This document shows positions 42,353-50,949 of a stretch of DNA of 64,000 nt, one piece after another. Every line of letters starts with the position of its first letter. Positions within the stretch are counted from its first letter, which is position 1. This DNA comes from Pseudomonadota bacterium (GTDB lineage Bacteria > Pseudomonadota > Gammaproteobacteria > Burkholderiales > Burkholderiaceae_E), in contig CAUJHG010000072.1 of NCBI GenBank assembly GCA_963204785.1, positions 1-64,000 on the forward strand. The letters run 5' to 3'. Made by a program: the position numbers and the translations under genes. The notes beneath the pieces are model-generated. The model saw only the letters and a program-made list of their open reading frames with translations. It was not told the DNA's origin and ran no database searches.

Positions 42353-43381
42353 TCAGGCAGTCTTCGAGGGGAAGAGGCGCGCCTTGATCGACTGCAGCAC
42401 GCCCATGACCCCGGCCGGCATCAGGTACATCAGGCCGATCAGGAAGATGCCGTAGATCGCCCACGGGGCCGACTTGGAGATCTCGTCGGCGACGTTGGGA
42501 ATGAACTGGATGAAGATCGCGCCGAAGATCGCTCCCCAGATCGTGGCCAGCCCGCCCACGACCACGCCCACGAGGAAGGTGATCGACAGGAAGATCGTGA
42601 AGCTGTCCGGTGCGACGAAGGCGACCGCGATCGCGCCCAGCGCCCCGGCCACACCGGTGAACGCCGCCGACACGCCGAAGGTGATCGACTTGAACACCGG
42701 CAGGTTCACCCCCATCGCCGCAGCTGCGATGGGATGGTCGCGGATCGCGATCAGCGCCCGACCCACGCGGCCACGCAGCAGGTTCCAGCCGAGCAGGAAC
42801 ATGATCGCCGTGACGAACAGGGTGAAGAAATAGAGCCAGCGATCGGAGTTCAGCTGCTGGCCGAAGAGCGCGAACTCGAACGGCGCCTCCGGCTTCATCA
42901 GCACCAGTCCCTGCACGCCGCCGGTCCAGTCCTCGATGCCCTTGAACTTCAGCATCTGCGGCGTGGCCAGCGCCAGCGCGAAGGTGGCCAGCGCGAGGAA
43001 GTGCCCCGCGAGTCTGAGGGCGGGAAAGCCCATCAGGTAGCCTGCCACGAGACAGACCACGCCCGCGATCACCGGCGTGAACCAGTAGGGCATCCCGAAG
43101 CGGTCCATCAGGATGGCAGCTGTGTAGGCGCCGATTGCGTAGAACGCGCCATGGCCAAGCGAGAACTGCCCGTTGTAGCCGGTGAGGATGTTCAGGCCCA
43201 GCAGAGCGATCGCGTAGATCAGCACCAGGTTGATCTGGAAGACCCGGTAGTTCTTCACCAGGAAGGGCAGCAGGCACAGCGCGACCAGCAGCACGAGGCC
43301 GCCCACCCAGGCCAGCGCGGTGGCGCCTTTCTGGCGCGGTCGCCCGACCGGCGCGTCTTTGCGGAAGATCGTCGAGTTCAT
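42353..43381 (-). CDS. livM: LIV-type ABC transporter permease (LivM-like), cassette A
   Basis: Inner-membrane permease of 342 residues with about ten hydrophobic segments. Family marks: LIYAIALLGLNILTGYNGQF then SLGHGAFYAIGAYTAAIL, and the cytoplasmic coupling loop GRALIAIRDHPIAAAAMGVN. It forms the channel with the LivH-like protein. ATG 43381 (MNSTIFRKDAPVGRPRQ) overlaps the livH stop by four bases; the longer upstream frame has no homology. Substrate is set mainly by the binding protein, probably that at 40918. Confidence 0.93.
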   Translation of the reverse strand: MNSTIFRKDAPVGRPRQKGATALAWVGGLVLLVALCLLPFLVKNYRVFQINLVLIYAIALLGLNILTGYNGQFSLGHGAFYAIGAYTAAILMDRFGMPYWFTPVIAGVVCLVAGYLMGFPALRLAGHFLALATFALALATPQMLKFKGIEDWTGGVQGLVLMKPEAPFEFALFGQQLNSDRWLYFFTLFVTAIMFLLGWNLLRGRVGRALIAIRDHPIAAAAMGVNLPVFKSITFGVSAAFTGVAGALGAIAVAFVAPDSFTIFLSITFLVGVVVGGLATIWGAIFGAIFIQFIPNVADEISKSAPWAIYGIFLIGLMYLMPAGVMGVLQSIKARLFPSKTA

Positions 43382-44250
43382 ACGCGAGTCACCAGAACCT
43401 TGCCGAACAGCCCGTTCGGCTTGAGCGTGAGCACGGTGACGATCAGCACCAGGGCGACCGTCAGCTTGAGTTCGGTGCCGATCACGTAGGCACCCAGCAG
43501 GTTCTCGAGCACGCCGACGATGAAGCCGCCGATCACGGCGCCCCACGCGTTGTCGATGCCGCCGAGCAGAGCCCCCGCGAACCCGTAGAGCAGGATGCCG
43601 GACATCATGTTCGGGTCGAGGTAGACCACCGGCGCGATCATCATCCCGGCCACCGCTCCGATCGCCGCGGCAAGCCCCCAGCCCATCGCGAGCATCATCG
43701 AGACGCGGATGCCGACCAGGCTGGCGGAATCAGGGTTCTGCGCCGCACCACGCATGGCCAAACCGATCGGAGTGAACCGGAAGAACGCGTAGAGCAGCAG
43801 CAGCACGCAGAGCATCACCCCGATCGAACCGATTTCGTGCGCGGAGAAATACTTGGTCGCGAACCACGCATCCTTCGGGAAGGGGCTCTGGAAGGCCTTG
43901 ATCGTGTGCTCGAACAGCCAGCCAGCCATCGCGTTGAAGATCACCAGCAGACCGATGAACACGATCACGTTGGTGAGCACCGGCGCCTTCTCGACCGGCT
44001 TGAGGATGATCCGCTGGATCACGAAGCCGCCGACGAAGGAGATGCCCACCGTCAGGAAGAAGGCGGCCCAGTAGGGCATGCCGCTGTTGATCAGCGCCCA
44101 GGCGATGAAGGTGCTGAAGGTCGCCATCTCGCCCTGGGCGAAGTTGATGTGGTGGGTTGCCTGGTAGATCATCACCAGGGCCAGCGCGACCGACGCGTAG
44201 ATGCCGCCGGTGGAGAGCCCCGAGAAGACCTGGTGAAGGAATGCCTCCAT
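43378..44250 (-). CDS. livH: LIV-type ABC transporter permease (LivH-like), cassette A
   Basis: Inner-membrane permease of 290 residues, almost entirely hydrophobic segments. Marks: GLSTGGIYASVALALVMIYQ then ATHHINFAQGEMATFSTFIA near the start, and the coupling loop GLAMRGAAQNPDSASLVGIR. The start is the ATG of MEAFLHQVFSGL, 27 bases after the livF stop. The stop overlaps livM by four bases. It acts as heterodimer partner of the LivM-like permease in the cytoplasmic membrane. Confidence 0.94.
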   Translation of the reverse strand: MEAFLHQVFSGLSTGGIYASVALALVMIYQATHHINFAQGEMATFSTFIAWALINSGMPYWAAFFLTVGISFVGGFVIQRIILKPVEKAPVLTNVIVFIGLLVIFNAMAGWLFEHTIKAFQSPFPKDAWFATKYFSAHEIGSIGVMLCVLLLLYAFFRFTPIGLAMRGAAQNPDSASLVGIRVSMMLAMGWGLAAAIGAVAGMMIAPVVYLDPNMMSGILLYGFAGALLGGIDNAWGAVIGGFIVGVLENLLGAYVIGTELKLTVALVLIVTVLTLKPNGLFGKVLVTRV

Positions 44251-44277
44251 GCCGATCTCGTCCGTATGGTTGTGTTG

Positions 44278-44991
44278 TCAGGCGCCGAGATACGAGCGGC
44301 GCACCGTCTCGTCGGCCTTGATCGCTTCGCTGGTCCCGGAGAGCTGCACGCGACCTGTCTCCAGCAGGTAGGCGTCGTGCGCGAGGTCAAGCGCGAGAGA
44401 CGCGTTCTGCTCGACCAGCAGCATGCTCACCCTGTCCTCCTCGTTGATCTGCCGCATGATCCGGAAGATCTCGAGAACGATCAGGGGCGCCAGCCCGAAC
44501 GAGGGCTCGTCCAGCAGCAGCAGCTTCGGGCGCAGCATCAGCGCGCGGCTGATCGCGAGCATCTGCTGCTCGCCGCCGGACAGCGTCCCCGCCTGCTGGT
44601 GGCGGCGCTCCTTGAGCCTCGGAAAGCGCGTGTACATCCTCTCGAAGTCGCGCTCGACCTCCGCCTTGTCCTTGCGCGTGTAGGCGCCCAGGCGCAGGTT
44701 CTCCTCGACGGTCAGCCCCGTGAAGGTGCCCCGGCCGTCCGGGACGTGCGCCACGCCCATGCGCACGATGTTGGCGGTGGACTTGCCGATGACTTCCTGG
44801 CCTTCGAACCTGATGCTTCCGCTGGTCTGGACGGCCTGGCAGAGCGCGCGCAGCGTGGTGGTCTTGCCCGCGCCGTTGGCGCCCAGGATCGCGGTGATCC
44901 TGCCCTGGTCGAGCGAGAAATCGACTCCGAACAGCACCTGCGTGGCGCCGTAGGATGCGTTCAATCCTTTGACTTCGAGCAGCTTAGGCAT
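44278..44991 (-). CDS. livF: LIV-type ABC transporter ATPase (LivF-like), cassette A
   Basis: ABC ATPase of 237 residues. Walker A AILGANGAGKTTTLRALC, signature GTLSGGEQQMLAISRALML and Walker B KLLLLDEPSFGLAPLIVLEI are all canonical. LivF and LivG ATPases power import by the LivHM channel. Its start overlaps the livG stop by eight bases. All catalytic residues are intact, unlike the LivF-like protein of cassette B. Confidence 0.95.
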   Translation of the reverse strand: MPKLLEVKGLNASYGATQVLFGVDFSLDQGRITAILGANGAGKTTTLRALCQAVQTSGSIRFEGQEVIGKSTANIVRMGVAHVPDGRGTFTGLTVEENLRLGAYTRKDKAEVERDFERMYTRFPRLKERRHQQAGTLSGGEQQMLAISRALMLRPKLLLLDEPSFGLAPLIVLEIFRIMRQINEEDRVSMLLVEQNASLALDLAHDAYLLETGRVQLSGTSEAIKADETVRRSYLGA

Positions 44992-45769
44992 CGGCCGGCG
45001 CCCCCAGGTATGCGGCGATCACGTCGGGATGGTTCTGGATCTCGGCAGGCGTTCCCTCGGCGATCTTGCGACCGAAGTTGAGCACGACGATGTGATCGGT
45101 GACTGCCATCACCAGGCTCATGTGGTGCTCGACCAGCAGCACGGTGATTCCCATCCGCATACGAATGTCCTTGATCAGCGCCTCGAGGTCGCTGAGCTCC
45201 TCGTGGTTCAGACCTGCCGCAGGCTCGTCGAGCAGCAGCAGCTTGGGCTTGGCGGCGAGGGCGCGCGCCATCTCGACGCGCTTCTGGATGCCGAAGGGCA
45301 GGTCGCCCACCGGGCGGTTGCGGTGCACGTCGAGCTCGAGATACTTCATGATCTCGGTCGCTTCCTGGCGCACCCGTTCTTCCTCGGTCTTCACCAGTGG
45401 CAGTCGCACCGCGTTGGCGAAGAAGCCCCCCCTGGAGCGGCAGTGCGCGCCGATCATGATGTTCTGCTCGACGGACATCGTCCGGAACATCGCGAGGTTC
45501 TGGAAGGTGCGTCCGATGCCGAGACTGGCGATCTCGTGCACCGGCGTCTTCGTGATCGACCTGCCTTCCCAGAGGAGGTCGCCCTCCTGGTACTGGTAGA
45601 GCCGGCTCAGGCAGTTGAACAGCGTGGTCTTGCCTGCGCCGTTCGGGCCGATGAGCCCGCAGACGCCGCCGCGCGGAACATCGAAAGTCACCCCGTCAAG
45701 TGCCGTGATCCCGCCGAACCGGACCGTGATCCCACGCACGCTGAGCAAGGCGTCGCTGGTGGCCGCCAT
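44984..45769 (-). CDS. livG: LIV-type ABC transporter ATPase (LivG-like), cassette A
   Basis: ABC ATPase of 261 residues. Walker A GLIGPNGAGKTTLFNCLSRL, LivG-type signature LPFGIQKRVEMARALAAKPK, Walker B LLLLDEPAAGLNHEELSDLE and switch histidine in VLLVEHHMSLVMAV. The ATG at 45769 has AGAGGAGAG upstream, itself preceded by a small hairpin (45781-45797). It is the first gene of cassette A, 170 bases after the livM-like gene of cassette B on the same strand. Confidence 0.95.
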   Translation of the reverse strand: MAATSDALLSVRGITVRFGGITALDGVTFDVPRGGVCGLIGPNGAGKTTLFNCLSRLYQYQEGDLLWEGRSITKTPVHEIASLGIGRTFQNLAMFRTMSVEQNIMIGAHCRSRGGFFANAVRLPLVKTEEERVRQEATEIMKYLELDVHRNRPVGDLPFGIQKRVEMARALAAKPKLLLLDEPAAGLNHEELSDLEALIKDIRMRMGITVLLVEHHMSLVMAVTDHIVVLNFGRKIAEGTPAEIQNHPDVIAAYLGAPADA

Positions 45770-45780
45770 GTCTCTCCTCT

Positions 45781-45797
45781 GCAGCTCGCAGAGCTGC
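45781..45797 (-). promoter_or_regulatory. Hairpin next to the livG ribosome-binding site
   Basis: GCAGCTC (45781-45787) pairs with GAGCTGC (45791-45797) around a three-base loop, directly upstream of the AGAGGAGAG site of livG. It could influence translation initiation; function is inferred from position only. Confidence 0.35.
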
Positions 45798-45939
45798 TCC
45801 CTGGTTGATTGTTCGACCGTGCACGGGGCCCCCCGGCGCACGGACCCGCATTTATATGCTCTCGACCCCCCGGATGCAAGCTGGCCCGGGGGCCGACATT
45901 CCACTACTGCAGCGAATCTCCGCGAGGCAGCGGGCGCTG

Positions 45940-46911
45940 CTAGAGCGGCTTGCGGATCAGGTGCGCAAGCTCGCCGATGACGCCCCGGCGGAACGCGAGC
46001 ACGCAGACCACGAAGATCACGCCCTGCACCACGGTGACCCAGGCGCCTAGCTGCGCCAGGTAGTTCTGCATGGTGACGATGATCGCTGCCCCGACCACCG
46101 GGCCGAACAGGGTGCCGAGCCCGCCGAGCAGGGTCATCAGCACCACTTCGCCGGACATCGACCAGTGCACGTCGGTCAGCGAGGCCAGCTGGAAGACCAG
46201 CGACTTGGTCGCTCCGGCCAGGCCCGCGAGCGTCGCCGACAGCACATAGGCCAGCAGCTTGTACCGGTCGGTGTCGTACCCCAGCGAGATCGCGCGGTCC
46301 TCGTTCTCGCGGATCGCCTTGAGCACCTGGCCGAACGGGGATTGCACGACGCGCCAGATCAGCAGGAAGCCGGCGAGGAAGATCGTCAGCACGAACAGGT
46401 ACATCGCGGTGACGTCGGAGAGATCGATCAGGCCGAACAGCCTGCCGCGCGGCACCGCCTGGATGCCGTCCTCGCCACCGGTGAACGGCGCCTGCAGGTA
46501 GAAGAAGAACACCATCTGGGACAGAGCCAGCGTGATCATCGCGAAGTAGATGCCCTGGCGACGGATCGCGAGCATCCCGGTGACCCAGCCGAGCAGGAAG
46601 GAGCAGCCGGTGGCGAACAGCACCGCGAGTTCGGGGGTCAGGCCCCAGACCTTGGCCGCGTGCGCCGACGCATAGCCGGCGGTGCCCAGGAACATCGCAT
46701 GCCCGAAGGACAGCAGCCCGCCGAAGCCGATCAGCAGGTTGAAGGCGCACGCGAACAGCGCGAAGCACATCAGCTTCATCAGGAAGACCGGATAGACCAC
46801 GGCCGGGGCGAGCACGAAGAAGGCGACCATGACCAGGAAGGCCAGGCGCATGTGGCCGTTGGCGCCGGCCGACGAGGCGACGGTCGCGGAGGAGGGAGCG
46901 GCAGCTGCCAT
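45940..46911 (-). CDS. livM: LIV-type ABC transporter permease (LivM-like), cassette B
   Basis: Inner-membrane permease of 323 residues. Marks: MCFALFACAFNLLIGFGGLL then SFGHAMFLGTAGYASAHAAK, and the coupling loop FGQVLKAIRENEDRAISLGY. The amino-terminal 20 residues are polar and alanine-rich before the first membrane segment. Stop is TAG at 45940. It lies 7 bases after the livH-like gene and closes cassette B. Confidence 0.94.
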   Translation of the reverse strand: MAAAAPSSATVASSAGANGHMRLAFLVMVAFFVLAPAVVYPVFLMKLMCFALFACAFNLLIGFGGLLSFGHAMFLGTAGYASAHAAKVWGLTPELAVLFATGCSFLLGWVTGMLAIRRQGIYFAMITLALSQMVFFFYLQAPFTGGEDGIQAVPRGRLFGLIDLSDVTAMYLFVLTIFLAGFLLIWRVVQSPFGQVLKAIRENEDRAISLGYDTDRYKLLAYVLSATLAGLAGATKSLVFQLASLTDVHWSMSGEVVLMTLLGGLGTLFGPVVGAAIIVTMQNYLAQLGAWVTVVQGVIFVVCVLAFRRGVIGELAHLIRKPL

Positions 46912-46918
46912 TGCAGTC

Positions 46919-47803
46919 CTACTTTTCGGTGCCGAACAGGCCGGCAGGCTTGATCAGCAGCACGATCGCCATGATCACGAAGATCACGGTGTTCGACGCC
47001 TCGGGATAGAAGACCTTGGTGAGCCCCTCGATCAGCCCCAGCCCGAAGCCGGTGAGGATCGCGCCCAGGATCGAGCCCATTCCGCCGATCACGACCACCG
47101 CGAACACCACGATGATCAGATCGGAGCCCATCTGCGGGCTGACCTGGTAGATCGGCGCGGCCATCACGCCGCCGAGCGCGGCCAGGCCCACTCCGAAGCC
47201 GTAGGTGAGCGTGATCATCCGCGGCACGTTGACGCCGAAGGCCTGCACCAGCGAGGGGTTCTCGGTGGCGGCGCGCAGATAGCCCCCGAGCTTGGTGCGC
47301 TCGATCACGTACCAGGTGATCAGGCAGGTGATCAGCGACATCACGATCACCCATGCCCGGTAGTTGGGCAGGAACATGAAGCCCAGGTTCTGGCCCCCGG
47401 TGAGCTCGGGCGGAATCGGATAGGGCTGGCCCGAGGAACCGAATTCGTTGCGGAACAGGCCCTGGATGATCAGCGCCAGCCCGAAGGTGAGGAGCAGGCC
47501 ATAGAGGTGATCGAGCTGGTACAGGCGCGACAGCATCAGCCGCTCGATCAGGATGCCGGTGATGCCGACCACGATCGGCGCGATCAGCAGCGAGGGCCAG
47601 TAGCCGACGCCGAGCTTGTCGAGCGCCAGGAAGGCGACGAAGGCGCCCATCATGTACTGGGCGCCGTGCGCGAAGTTGATGATGTTCAGCAGGCCGAAGA
47701 TCACGGCCAGGCCCAGCGACAGCAGCGCGTAGAACGAGCCGTTGATCAGCCCGATCAGGAGCTGGCCGAAGAGGGCCTGCGTGGGTACGCCGAAGATCTC
47801 CAT
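46919..47803 (-). CDS. livH: LIV-type ABC transporter permease (LivH-like), cassette B
   Basis: Inner-membrane permease of 294 residues. Marks: GLINGSFYALLSLGLAVIFG then LLNIINFAHGAQYMMGAFVA, and the coupling loop GGYLRAATENPSLVQAFGVN. Complete, starting MEIFGVPTQALFGQLL. It follows the binding-protein gene by 117 bases and is nearly contiguous with livM. The gene order of cassette B (livG, livF, binding protein, livH, livM) differs from cassette A, so the two are not a simple block duplication. Confidence 0.94.
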   Translation of the reverse strand: MEIFGVPTQALFGQLLIGLINGSFYALLSLGLAVIFGLLNIINFAHGAQYMMGAFVAFLALDKLGVGYWPSLLIAPIVVGITGILIERLMLSRLYQLDHLYGLLLTFGLALIIQGLFRNEFGSSGQPYPIPPELTGGQNLGFMFLPNYRAWVIVMSLITCLITWYVIERTKLGGYLRAATENPSLVQAFGVNVPRMITLTYGFGVGLAALGGVMAAPIYQVSPQMGSDLIIVVFAVVVIGGMGSILGAILTGFGLGLIEGLTKVFYPEASNTVIFVIMAIVLLIKPAGLFGTEK

Positions 47804-47920
47804 GGTCTGAAGTGAACCCCAGGTCGCGTTGTTTTCCGTGGCGACGTCGCGCGTCGCCGGGCAGGCTGGTGGCTGCCGCAGCGAACCGCGGCAGCGCCCT
47901 TCTCGGGGATCAGGCCCCGA

Positions 47921-49138
47921 TCACTTCTTGACCAGAGGGCAATCGCCCTGGTCGATCGGCCGGAAGGCCTGGTCGGCGGGAATCGTCGCGCGCAGCTTGT
48001 AGTAGTCCCACGGCCCCTTCGACTCGGACGGCTTCTTGACCTCGAAGAGATAGGCCGGGTGCAGCTTGCGGCCATCGGCGCGGATCGTGCCCTTGCCGAA
48101 CAGCGGATCGTCGGTGGGCATCTCCTTCATCTTCGTGATGGTCTTGAGGCCGTCGTCGGTCTTGCCCGCCTCGACCGCCTTCAGGTAGTGCAGCACGCTG
48201 GCATAGACGCCGGCGTGGACCATCGTCGGCATCTTGCCGCCGTGCAGCGCGCCGAAGCGCTTGGACCAGGCGCGGGTCTGGTCGTTCAGATCCCAGTAGA
48301 AGGTCTCGGTGACCAGCAGCCCATGCGCCTTCTCGAGGCCGACGCCATGGATGTCGCTGAGGAAGACGAGCAGACCGGCGAGGTTCTGCCCGGCCTTGGT
48401 GATGCCGAACTCGGACGCCTGCTTGATCGAGTTGATCGTGTCGCCGCCCGCGTTGGCCAGGCCGATCACCTTGGCCTTGGAGGCCTGCGCCTGCAGCAGG
48501 AACGAGGAGAAGTCCTGGGTGTTCAGCGGCGTCTTGACGCTGCCCAGCACCTTGCCGCCGTTCTTGACGATCACCGCAGTGGTGTCGCGCTCCAGTGCAT
48601 GGCCGAAGGCGTAGTCGGCGGTCAGGAAGAACCAGGTGTCACCGCCGGTCTTGACCACCGCGCTGCCGGTGCCGTTGGCGAGCATCCAGGTGTCGTACAG
48701 CCAGTGGATCGTGGTCGGCGAGCAGGCCTTGCCGGTGAGATCGGAGGTGGCCGAGCCGCTGTTGACGAAGGCCTTGCCCTTCTCGCGTGCGACCTGGTTG
48801 ACCGCCAGGCCCACCGAGGAGGTGGGCACGTCGAAGATCGCGTCGACCTTGTCGGTGTCATACCACTGCCGCGCGACGGTCGAGCCGACGTCCGGCTTGT
48901 TCTGGTGGTCGGCGAAGACCACCTCGATCTTCAGTCCGGCAGTGGAGGTCTTCTGGAAGTCCTCCACTGCCATCTTCGCGGCCACGACGGAGCCGGGACC
49001 GGTCACGTCGGAATACAGACCGGACATGTCGTTCATCACCCCGATCTTGACGATGCCATCGGAGATCTGCGCCTGGGCGGCGCCGGCAGCCACTGCGAGC
49101 GCCGAGGCCAGCAGGGTCGACGAGAGGCTCGATTTCAC
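47921..49138 (-). CDS. LIV-type ABC substrate-binding protein, cassette B
   Basis: Periplasmic binding protein of 405 residues with signal peptide MKSSLSSTLLASALAVAAGA then AQAQ. Marks: KIGVMNDMSGLYSDVTGPGS, VVFADHQNKPDVGSTVARQW, FSSFLLQAQASKAKVIGLAN and AGVYASVLHYLKAVEAGKTD. GTG at 49138 is preferred because AAGGAG is six bases before it; a TTG at 49144 would be too close. It is a clear paralogue of the orphan binding protein at 23509-24726, which suggests that both may feed the same permease. Confidence 0.92.
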   Translation of the reverse strand: MKSSLSSTLLASALAVAAGAAQAQISDGIVKIGVMNDMSGLYSDVTGPGSVVAAKMAVEDFQKTSTAGLKIEVVFADHQNKPDVGSTVARQWYDTDKVDAIFDVPTSSVGLAVNQVAREKGKAFVNSGSATSDLTGKACSPTTIHWLYDTWMLANGTGSAVVKTGGDTWFFLTADYAFGHALERDTTAVIVKNGGKVLGSVKTPLNTQDFSSFLLQAQASKAKVIGLANAGGDTINSIKQASEFGITKAGQNLAGLLVFLSDIHGVGLEKAHGLLVTETFYWDLNDQTRAWSKRFGALHGGKMPTMVHAGVYASVLHYLKAVEAGKTDDGLKTITKMKEMPTDDPLFGKGTIRADGRKLHPAYLFEVKKPSESKGPWDYYKLRATIPADQAFRPIDQGDCPLVKK

Positions 49139-49184
49139 ATTCAACTCCTTGGACAGCTCGAAGGAAGCGCGCGTCCCGTGGGGT

Positions 49185-49901
49185 CTACACGCCGAGGTAC
49201 TCGTGGAGCATGGTCATCTTCGCGTCGAGTTCGCTGGCTGCGAACCCTTCGACGATGCGGCCGTGCTCCATCACGTAGAAGCGGTCTGCCAGCGGCGCGG
49301 CGAAGCGGAAGTTCTGCTCGACCATGACGATCGTGAAGCCCTTCTCCCGCAGCATGCGGATCGTGCGCGCAAGCGCCTGCACGATCACCGGCGCCAGCCC
49401 CTCGGAGATCTCGTCGAGCAGCAGCAGCTTCGCACCGGTGCGCAGGATGCGCGCCACCGCGAGCATCTGCTGCTCGCCTCCGGACAGCCGCGTGCCGGGG
49501 CTGTTGCGGCGTTCCGCCAGGTTCGGGAACATCGCGTAGATCTCGTCGAGCCCCATGCCGCCGGAGGCCACTGCCGGAGGCAGCAGCAGGTTCTCCTCGC
49601 AGGACAGGCTCGCGAAGATGCCGCGCTCCTCGGGGCAGTAGCCGATGCCCAGTTGCGCGATCCGGTGCGGCGCCAGCGCGACTGCCTCGACACCGTTGAC
49701 CATGATCGATCCGCTGCGGCGCCCGACCAGGCCCATGATCGACTTCAGCGTGGTCGTGCGCCCGGAGCCGTTGCGCCCGAGCAGGGTGACCACCTCGCCC
49801 CGGTTCACCCGGAGGTCGACGCCGTGGAGGATGTGGGATTCGCCGTAGAACGCATGGACGTCGGCGAGTCGCAGGAACTCGACGGGACGGCTAGTGGCCA
49901 T
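49185..49901 (-). CDS. livF: LIV-type ABC ATPase (LivF-like), cassette B, with variant Walker A
   Basis: ABC ATPase of 238 residues. The Walker A reads TLLGRNGSGRTTTLKSIMG: arginine (codon CGC) replaces the invariant lysine that contacts ATP phosphates. Signature TRLSGGEQQMLAVARILRT is normal. Walker B is KLLLLDEISEGLAPVIVQ, keeping Asp-Glu but with Ile for the usual Pro. ATG 49901 overlaps the end of livG by 11 bases. The substitution may lower ATPase activity, leaving LivG as the main motor, or be a tolerated lineage variant. Confidence 0.92.
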   Translation of the reverse strand: MATSRPVEFLRLADVHAFYGESHILHGVDLRVNRGEVVTLLGRNGSGRTTTLKSIMGLVGRRSGSIMVNGVEAVALAPHRIAQLGIGYCPEERGIFASLSCEENLLLPPAVASGGMGLDEIYAMFPNLAERRNSPGTRLSGGEQQMLAVARILRTGAKLLLLDEISEGLAPVIVQALARTIRMLREKGFTIVMVEQNFRFAAPLADRFYVMEHGRIVEGFAASELDAKMTMLHEYLGV

Positions 49902-50670
49902 GCGCCCCCCGAAGCTCGGTCTCGGTCGTGCCCATGTAGGCCTCGAGCACCTGCGGATTGCCCGAGACGACATCGTAGGGCCCTTCGGCGATCACCTGGC
50001 CACGCTGCAGCACGGTGATGGTGTCGGCGATGCTCGAGACGACGTTCATGTTGTGCTCGACCATGAGCACGGTGCGATTGGCCGCGACCTTCCTGATCAG
50101 TTGCGTCACCCTGTCGACGTCCTCGTGCCCCATGCCCTGCGTGGGCTCGTCGAGCAGCATCAGCTCCGGATCCGCTGCCAGCGTCGTGGCGATCTCGAGC
50201 GCCCGCTTGCGTCCGTAGGGCAGCTCGACGGTGGCGAAGTCCGCGAACTCGCGCAGCCCGACCGTCTCGAGGAGCTCCATCGCACGCGCGTCGAGAACCT
50301 CGAGCGAACGCGCCGACTTCCAGAAGTGGAAGGAGGTTCCCAGCGCCCGCTGCAGGCCGATGCGGACGTTCTCCATCGCGGTGAGGTTGGGAAAGGTGGC
50401 CGAGATCTGGAAGGACCGGATCATGCCGCGACGCGCGACCTGCGGCGGCTTCTCCGTGGTGATGTCCTGCCCCTTGAACAGAATGCTCCCACGGGTGGGG
50501 ATGAGGAACTTGGTCAGCAGGTTGAAGACGGTGGTCTTGCCTGCGCCGTTTGGCCCGATCAGCGCGTGGATCTGGCCGCGGCGCACCTTCAGGCTCACCC
50601 CGTTGACCGCAACGAAGCCCTTGAACTCCTTCACCAGTTCTCGGGTTTCCAGGATGGTGTCTGTGCTCAT
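49891..50670 (-). CDS. livG: LIV-type ABC transporter ATPase (LivG-like), cassette B
   Basis: ABC ATPase of 259 residues with canonical Walker A ALIGPNGAGKTTVFNLLTKF, signature LPYGRKRALEIATTLAADPE, Walker B LMLLDEPTQGMGHEDVDRVT and switch histidine VLMVEHNMNVV. ATG 50670 begins MSTDTILETRELVKEF. It is the first gene of the long minus-strand run extending to about 35 kb, and is divergent from pilB, so a promoter should lie in the 279 gene-free bases to its right, where no clear -35/-10 pair was seen. Confidence 0.94.
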   Translation of the reverse strand: MSTDTILETRELVKEFKGFVAVNGVSLKVRRGQIHALIGPNGAGKTTVFNLLTKFLIPTRGSILFKGQDITTEKPPQVARRGMIRSFQISATFPNLTAMENVRIGLQRALGTSFHFWKSARSLEVLDARAMELLETVGLREFADFATVELPYGRKRALEIATTLAADPELMLLDEPTQGMGHEDVDRVTQLIRKVAANRTVLMVEHNMNVVSSIADTITVLQRGQVIAEGPYDVVSGNPQVLEAYMGTTETELRGAHGH

Positions 50671-50949
50671 TGCGCCGAAGATCGTCCCGGCTGTCGGCCG
50701 TAGAGCGCGGAGGTTAGCCTGCGCGTTCGCGGCACAGCAATTCGGGTAGATACCAGTAGCGCGCGGCAGCGCAGCAGCGCGCCGCAATGGCGCACGGCGC
50801 GTCGCATCCCCGTCGACGCTGCCGCGCCGTTCGTCCGGCCTTGCGCCGCCGCTCGTCCAGTTGCCGGCGCCGCCCCGTTCTCCGGGCAGGGCTTACGACT
50901 CATGATGGGCGCCACCCGGCACACCGCCGGAGTCGAACCGAACCCAGAC

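Noticed and set aside
44984-46768. Reading the livG frame from far upstream as a 594-residue protein
   Set aside because: The upstream part is out of frame with the real livM gene and has no homology; the livG start at 45769 has a good ribosome-binding site.
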